Assembly: GCA_025454405.1 (NCBI GenBank)
Contig: JALOON010000081.1
Location: 1 to 58,225, forward strand
Source of the DNA: Oscillatoriaceae cyanobacterium Prado104
GTDB taxonomy: Bacteria > Cyanobacteriota > Cyanobacteriia > Cyanobacteriales > Microcoleaceae
DNA: 58,225 nucleotides
Reading direction: 5' to 3'
Positions 53,633 to 58,225 of the stretch are shown one piece after another. Numbering within the stretch: the stretch's first letter is position 1; the number at the start of each line of letters is the position of its first letter. A program made the translations under genes and the position numbers. Below the pieces are notes generated by a model, which saw only the letters and a list, made by a program, of their open reading frames with translations, was not told where the DNA came from and made no database searches.

Positions 53633-53656
53633 GGAATAGGGAATAGGGAATAGTTT
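53596..53656. repeat. (AGGGAAC/AGGGAAT)n heptamer array overlapping the kinase stop codon
   Basis: About eight AGGGAAC or AGGGAAT units. The coding part gives the C-terminal tail NREQGTGNRE, and the first AGGGAATAG unit supplies the TAG stop (53630-53632). The array continues past it. Confidence 0.88.
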
Positions 53657-53759
53657 TAGGACTTTTTTACCCACCCCCGATTTGACTTCTGTGATTCAGC
53701 AACCCCTAGTTATTGCTACATTAAATTTTACAGCAGATTGCAAGTTTATGAGGTACATT

Positions 53760-55556
53760 CTACTTAAGAGGCGCGATCGCATTCCAATTTACCCGAGAAA
53801 CACCGTACAAAATAAAATTATTCAACAATCCGTAAGCGTCCCCGCAATCATAATCTTTAGCCGCAGCACATTTCCGATCCGCCCTCTGATTTACAGCTAC
53901 GAAAATATCGACTCCATCCGGCAACACGCCCGCATACATCTTCAATTTAGCAAAATCATCCAGGATGCGGCCGCGATCGTCTACCGGGGGCAATTTCCAC
54001 TCTTTTGGATTGCGATTTCCCCCTAGCTGAATTGCCCAAGCATGAGTTCCATCAAGCGCTCCGTTGTGGGCAGTATATCGATTCCAAACATTATTTCGCC
54101 GTTCCCCGATGCGCGGATTATTTTCGTAGCCTCCCACCCAATATTGCGACATAAATTTGAGAAAAACTTCAGCTTCCGCAGCTAGCAAACCAGTTCCGGG
54201 ACTCAAATCTGTGTGCCTCCGAGCAAAAGAAACTTGCTCTAAATTCCAAGACCAATCGATCGTTCCCGGCTTCGTAGCAATCCAGCTAGAAAAGTCGCAA
54301 AAGCTTCCCTGCCACAGGCAGTGCGGGCGCTTCAAATCCCATCCTTTGCCGTAGTAATTTTGCCCGTTCCAGTGGCGTTTTTCCGGCTCGCGATCGCCCC
54401 CATTCTCTACTCCTTGGCTCATGAAAATTCCCCTAACAGCCGTCGTAGGAATTCCCAACTCTGTTTTGAAGAAAACTTCCAAAGCTGACCCTTGATGAGT
54501 ATCTGGTTTGCCCATTCGGGCAGCATATCTGCCGCTAGCTACAAGTTGCTGCAAAATGATTGTCGGAAATGCCGGACTGGTATTGGAATAATGATATTGA
54601 CCGAGAGGATTCTGGAGGCACCGCCCAGCTAAAACCAGCATCGCTTCTGCTAAAGTAGGACCCGGTAAAAAATAGCCCCCGCTAGCAGAAATGCCGAGTT
54701 GATTTTTAGCTGAATCGATCGATTTGCTGCCCCATTCATTGACAAGTAGCTGTTCTTGCGATCGAAAATCTGCCGGAGTTTTCAGATTGCGCAGCACGGG
54801 CAGATTTGCAGTCATATCTTGAGGGTATCTCGGCGCGCTCCGCTGCAGTCCCGATCGATGCGATAATAAATGTCCGAGAGTGACGTTTTGCCACTGTTTG
54901 TCAGCAAATCCCGATTTAAGATCCGCACAGTTTTTGTCTTTTACGGGAACGGGAAATTTGACTTTTCCTGAAAATACGGCGTGCAAGTTTTGCGGGATAA
55001 TTGCTACTGGATATTGCTTGTTCGAGCCGGGAATCAGTGGCGGATAATGCTTTGGATCGAACAATTTCATTCCTTCAATTTGGTCGTCAGTCAGTTCTAA
55101 ACCGGCTCGATCGCGCGCCGTCTGTTTGAGCGCCCAGCGCACCATTGCAAAGGTAACAGGCTTGCTAATACTGCCCATACGCATGGGGGTATCTGCAGGG
55201 ACGATCGGGGCTAGAGGAGCCTGCAGATCGTCGCCGCAAGCCGGATTCCAATTATTAGTCGGTCGCCCTTTCATCCGTCCCAAACCCCAAACACCGACGG
55301 GTTTACCTTTAATAGAAACACCGAGGACTGCTGCACCGACGCAGCGATGCCGCATGAATTCAGTTAGGGATTGCAAAATCGGCTGGAGTTGCGCGTCGCC
55401 GCTACCTGTAACGGGGATGTTTTCTTGCGCTAAAGCCTGGCCGGCATTAGATTCGGAAAGTTTTCCCAAGCTTCCTAAAAGAATAGCTGAAATTAAGATG
55501 GAAGTTCTGTAGAAAATTTGGTTGAATTTCGGTCGATTGACTCCAAATATTAGCAT
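53760..55556 (-). CDS. Beta-lactamase-fold serine hydrolase (class C/penicillin-binding-like)
   Basis: The protein has 598 residues. A signal peptide covers about 15-43 (TSILISAILLGSLGK ... AQA). Catalytic motif 1 is S-I-S-K at 129-132 (RMGSISKPVT). Motif 2 is the Tyr-x-Asn of YHYSNTSPAF. Motif 3 is HNGALDGTHAW, in place of the usual KTG/HxG. It is therefore a serine hydrolase of the D-alanyl-D-alanine carboxypeptidase/esterase/beta-lactamase group. It is long for the family, with several extra loops. Nine cysteines suggest extracytoplasmic disulfides. Likely periplasmic; substrate unknown. Confidence 0.83.
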   Translation of the reverse strand: MLIFGVNRPKFNQIFYRTSILISAILLGSLGKLSESNAGQALAQENIPVTGSGDAQLQPILQSLTEFMRHRCVGAAVLGVSIKGKPVGVWGLGRMKGRPTNNWNPACGDDLQAPLAPIVPADTPMRMGSISKPVTFAMVRWALKQTARDRAGLELTDDQIEGMKLFDPKHYPPLIPGSNKQYPVAIIPQNLHAVFSGKVKFPVPVKDKNCADLKSGFADKQWQNVTLGHLLSHRSGLQRSAPRYPQDMTANLPVLRNLKTPADFRSQEQLLVNEWGSKSIDSAKNQLGISASGGYFLPGPTLAEAMLVLAGRCLQNPLGQYHYSNTSPAFPTIILQQLVASGRYAARMGKPDTHQGSALEVFFKTELGIPTTAVRGIFMSQGVENGGDREPEKRHWNGQNYYGKGWDLKRPHCLWQGSFCDFSSWIATKPGTIDWSWNLEQVSFARRHTDLSPGTGLLAAEAEVFLKFMSQYWVGGYENNPRIGERRNNVWNRYTAHNGALDGTHAWAIQLGGNRNPKEWKLPPVDDRGRILDDFAKLKMYAGVLPDGVDIFVAVNQRADRKCAAAKDYDCGDAYGLLNNFILYGVSRVNWNAIAPLK

Positions 55557-55624
55557 AAAAAAGTACCAGTTAAAAAATGTAGGGCGGTGTATTGATTCCC
55601 GCCCTTTGCTAGCGAAGTTCGAGG

Positions 55625-56200
55625 TTATTGAGGGATAGGAGGCGCTGCGAAGAATATTTGATTCGGGTTGATACCAGTTAAGTCTGTGTCTCGGACAACA
55701 CCAATCAAATTATTGTTGTACGAAATGCCAGTATCTTGAATGCCATTGCCGTCCCAATCGGCAATTTGCAGGGAATAGCCGGCCGCGAAATTGCCTTTAA
55801 TTTGGATGACATCTTGACCAAAATTAAAATCCATAATTGTAGCGTGACCGGTTCCGAGATAGTAAACGTCATTAACGTTACCGAGTACAAATGTATCTTC
55901 TCCCAAGCCGCCGGTGAGAGAATCGAATTCGTTCCCTGCAGCTATACCGTTACCAACTCCCCAAAAATTAGCACCGTCAAGGTAATCGTCACCACCACGG
56001 CCAAAGAGAACATCATCACCGCTTCCTCCGAATAGAAAATCGCTGTCGGAACCGATAAACTTATGGCCGCCAAATAGCGTATCGTCACCGCTGTCTCCGT
56101 ACAGTCTATCCTCGCCACCCCAGCCGTATATTTTATCATCACCGCCATAACCATTTAACACATCTTCGCCAGAACCACCGTTGATGGTGTCGTCAGACAT
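55625..56200 (-). CDS. Small RTX calcium-binding repeat protein
   Basis: The 191-residue reading starts at ATG 56200 behind AAGGAG. It begins directly with the repeats DTINGGSGEDVLNGYGGDDK and runs through nine or so GGxGxDxLxG units with one insertion, then a C-terminal domain (VIQIKGNFAAGYSLQIADWD, AGNEFDSLTGGLGEDTFVLG). There is no signal peptide, as in type I secretion substrates. No catalytic domain is seen. It shares the pattern, but not detailed sequence, with the RTX gene at 5422-6342. Confidence 0.88.
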   Translation of the reverse strand: MSDDTINGGSGEDVLNGYGGDDKIYGWGGEDRLYGDSGDDTLFGGHKFIGSDSDFLFGGSGDDVLFGRGGDDYLDGANFWGVGNGIAAGNEFDSLTGGLGEDTFVLGNVNDVYYLGTGHATIMDFNFGQDVIQIKGNFAAGYSLQIADWDGNGIQDTGISYNNNLIGVVRDTDLTGINPNQIFFAAPPIPQ

Positions 56201-56458
56201 AATCTTTTGCTCCTTTTGATTTAGGACTCGATCGAATAGGAATTGTTACTCGATCGATTTGTTCTATATCAACCATTTTTGTGTCAAATCCAGTCGCTGA
56301 CAATGGGAATAAAATCAGGTGTTTAAACAAGTAAAAAATCTCCGGGAGTGGCGATCGAACTCAAAAAATCAGGTTATAACGGTTAAAATAGGGAAAAGTC
56401 AGGATATGTTGGTGTCAGCTTAAGATCTAAGGTAGTGTTAGAATGCTGGCAAGACCAT

Positions 56459-56626
56459 TAGATCTAGATCCCTCCTAACCCCCCTGAAGAAGGGGCAGAC
56501 CGGAATTACTCAAAGTTCCCCTTTCTAAGGGGGAGCTAAATTACTCAAATTCTCCTTTTTTAAGAGGGGACTGGAATGACTCAAAGTGGGTTTTTTTAAG
56601 GGGGATTTAGGGGGATCTAGACTCTG
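56459..56626. repeat. C-rich palindrome array (CCCCCTGAAGAAGGGG type)
   Basis: Decayed relatives of the 29169 array: CTAGATCCCTCCTAACCCCC, CCCCTTTCTAAGGGGGAGC, CTCCTTTTTTAAGAGGGGAC, with ACTCAAAGT linkers. The last unit has GGGGGATTTAGGGGGATCTAG. Confidence 0.75.
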
Positions 56627-56730
56627 GTAAAAACGAGACTTATCAAGGGCTTTCGACTTAAGTTGACAGCAATGGTCAGGGTGACTTTTCCATCCAGGAA
56701 CAATATCTATCTTGAAAAAGTCGGGACATA

Positions 56731-56744
56731 TACGTATATACGTA
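56731..56744. promoter_or_regulatory. 14-bp perfect palindrome upstream of the AAA gene (putative operator)
   Basis: TACGTATATACGTA is its own reverse complement. It ends 17 bases before the ATG at 56761. Position and symmetry suit a dimeric regulator, perhaps the HTH protein itself; the binding partner is inference. Confidence 0.5.
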
Positions 56745-56760
56745 CTCACAGATCGCACCC

Positions 56761-58119
56761 ATGAACTCCGCATCCGAATTTCCTTGGAGCAAAATCAAAG
56801 AATCTGCCGATCGCATTTTTGCCCAAAGCACCGGCAAATATCTCAGTGACATCGAAATGAAAGTCCTTCAAGGTTCTTGGGAAGGCAAAAGTTACGATGA
56901 AATTGCCAAAACCTACGGCTACAGTGCTGAATACCTCAACAAAGATGTCGGCAATAAATTGTGGAACAAGCTTTCAAAAGCTTTGGGAGAAAGAATTACC
57001 AAGAAAAACTTTAAAGAAGCTTTGCGGAGAGCTTATGAAGCAGAATCGCTCCCACCTGCAAGCACAAATCTGCCTTTACAAACATTTACTGAAAACATAG
57101 CAAATTTGCAGTTTCCTGAAGGTTCGGTAGCCTTAGATTCGCCTTTTTATATAGAGCGTTCCAGCATCGATGCTCTCTGCAGCGAAACGGTTGTCAAACC
57201 AGGTTCTTTGATTCGGATCAAAGCACCGGAAATGATGGGCAAAACTTCGTTGATGACCCGGATTTTAGCTCGCGCTAGTGCGGAAAATTATCATGCAGTT
57301 TATTTGGATTTGAGCGCGGCCGATCGAGCAATTTTAACAAATCTCGATAAATTCCTGCGCTGGCTGTGTTTGATGGTCAGCCGGCAGTTAAAGTTAGAAA
57401 ACAAGTTAAACGAGTATTGGGATACCGATATTTTGGGCAGCAACGATAACTGTACGGTTTACTTTGAAGAGTATTTGCTGGCAGCAACAGCCAATCCTTT
57501 AGTGTTGGGATTGGATGAAGTCGATCGCATATTTCCCTACACCGAAGTAGTTGAAGACTTTCTGGGGATGCTGCGAAGCTGGCACGAAAAAGCCAAGATT
57601 TCCGATATTTGGCAAAAACTGCGATTGGTAATGGCGCATTCTACGGAAGTTTATATTCCTTTGGATATGAATCAATCTCCGTTTAATGCGGGAGTTCCGG
57701 TGGAATTGCTGGAGTTTGACAGCCAGCAAATTCAATATTTGGCTGGGGTTCACGGGTTGGATTGGAGTGATGGGCAGTTGCGGGAATTGATAAGTGCGAT
57801 CGGCGGACATCCTTATTTAGTAAGATTGGCAATGTACGAAGTTAGTTGTGGCAACATCTCATTAACTCAGTTATTAGAAAATGCTGCCTCAGAATCGGGA
57901 ATTTACAGCAGTCATTTGCGCAAGCATTTAGAAATACTGCAACACAATCCAGCATTAGCTTTGGCTTTGAAAAAAGTTGTGAATTCGGCAGAACCAGTTG
58001 AGTTGGATTCGATGCAAATTTACAAATTGCACAGCATGGGAATTGTGCGGCGGCAAAACAATTATGTAATACCTCGCTGCAATTTGTACCGCGAGTATTT
58101 CTGCCGCGTTTTGGGGTGA
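56761..58119 (+). CDS. HTH-AAA ATPase (AAA_35-like; effector-less conflict-system type)
   Basis: The protein has 452 residues. Residues 10-95 form a helical HTH-like domain (YLSDIEMKVLQGSWEGKSYD, then EIAKTYGYSAEYLNKDVGNK), common in filamentous cyanobacteria. An AAA/STAND-like NTPase follows. Its Walker A is APEMMGKTSL (Lys161), with Met-Met in place of the usual Gly-x. Walker B is LVLGLDEVDRIF (Asp252-Glu253). The C-terminus (about 330-452) is helical (AGVHGLDWSDGQLRELISAI, LRKHLEILQHNP). No WD40, CHAT, TIR or nuclease effector is attached. Relatives occur in conflict (vWA-MoxR-type) systems; its role here is unknown. Confidence 0.82.
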   Translation: MNSASEFPWSKIKESADRIFAQSTGKYLSDIEMKVLQGSWEGKSYDEIAKTYGYSAEYLNKDVGNKLWNKLSKALGERITKKNFKEALRRAYEAESLPPASTNLPLQTFTENIANLQFPEGSVALDSPFYIERSSIDALCSETVVKPGSLIRIKAPEMMGKTSLMTRILARASAENYHAVYLDLSAADRAILTNLDKFLRWLCLMVSRQLKLENKLNEYWDTDILGSNDNCTVYFEEYLLAATANPLVLGLDEVDRIFPYTEVVEDFLGMLRSWHEKAKISDIWQKLRLVMAHSTEVYIPLDMNQSPFNAGVPVELLEFDSQQIQYLAGVHGLDWSDGQLRELISAIGGHPYLVRLAMYEVSCGNISLTQLLENAASESGIYSSHLRKHLEILQHNPALALALKKVVNSAEPVELDSMQIYKLHSMGIVRRQNNYVIPRCNLYREYFCRVLG

Positions 58120-58141
58120 AAAATAAATCGCGATCGGCAGT

Positions 58142-58225
58142 CGAGGCAGAGCCTCTAGATCTGCATTACCAGGCAGAGCCTGGTAACGAGTTATCGCGAT
58201 CGGCAGTCGAGGCAGAGCCTCTAGA
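58142..58225. repeat. Stem/3-nt-loop palindromes at the window end
   Basis: GAGGC-AGA-GCCTC, CCAGGC-AGA-GCCTGG and again GAGGC-AGA-GCCTC, with CTAGATCT linkers. They match the array at 1-240. The window is cut inside it. Confidence 0.8.

Larger units (their letters stand above)
56201..56760. other. Divergent spacer (560 bp)
   Basis: Between the RTX and AAA genes lie a C-rich palindrome array at 56459-56626 and the TACGTATATACGTA palindrome at 56731-56744. 56230-56450 is AT-rich without a recognised motif. Confidence 0.5.

Overview
The window looks like chromosome of a filamentous, non-heterocystous cyanobacterium, most like the Microcoleus/Oscillatoria group. The signs are: very many GCGATCGC-type (HIP1) octamers and CGATCG cores; cyanobacterial-type GlgC, glutathione reductase and DUF1816, DUF2993 and DUF2358 proteins; a giant PAS-rich hybrid kinase; and gene spacers filled with 7-bp tandem repeats and small palindromes. 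This placement is inference from composition and gene content. No rRNA, tRNA or CRISPR array was seen.

Layout. 0.3-6.3 kb: membrane-linked alpha/beta hydrolase, a DUF6918-like protein, a lipoxygenase with an unusual N-terminal extension, a NYN/LabA remnant and an RTX protein. 6.7-10.7 kb: glutathione reductase with an internal deletion, an OGFr-like protein, and a stress trio of a frame-broken ECF sigma factor, a membrane anti-sigma candidate and a Spy/CpxP/CnrX-like periplasmic protein. 10.9-14.9 kb: a nine-repeat Calx-beta protein whose 5' end is frameshifted. 15.7-20.9 kb: a Cj0069-type ATP-grasp enzyme, a YqiA-like esterase with a polyphosphate glucokinase, a WGxxGxxG protein and hisC. 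20.9-22.0 kb: a REP/RAYT element (a Y1 transposase between its own palindromes). 22.0-29.1 kb: DUF2358 and fasciclin proteins, a GH13 enzyme, glgC and a CbpA-type DnaJ. 29.4-35.9 kb: structured repeats, a DUF6658-like lipoprotein, two DUF2993 proteins around a DICT/degenerate HD-GYP protein and a pentapeptide-repeat protein, then two DUF1816 paralogues.

36.3-46.3 kb is a glycan cluster. Three genes on the minus strand appear to form one operon: a GT2-GT4 fusion, a GT2-GT2-GT4 fusion and a secreted GH39-like glycosidase. A TPR-methyltransferase fusion diverges from it. Every glycosyltransferase domain in the two fusions is followed by the same helical module of about 75 residues, five copies in all, which I cannot assign to a known family. 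This is the best candidate here for something undescribed. 46.4-53.6 kb holds two signalling proteins: REC-HisKA-HATPase, and an 1860-residue REC-8xPAS-GAF-HisKA-HATPase-REC hybrid. The window ends with a beta-lactamase-fold protein, a second RTX protein and an HTH-AAA ATPase preceded by a 14-bp perfect palindrome.

Several genes carry lesions: an in-frame deletion in gor, a frameshift in the sigma factor, a frameshift at the 5' end of the Calx-beta gene, and the NYN remnant. They may be real decay or assembly errors. The intergenic repeats form many families, most either period-7 tandem arrays or short perfect stems with three-base loops.
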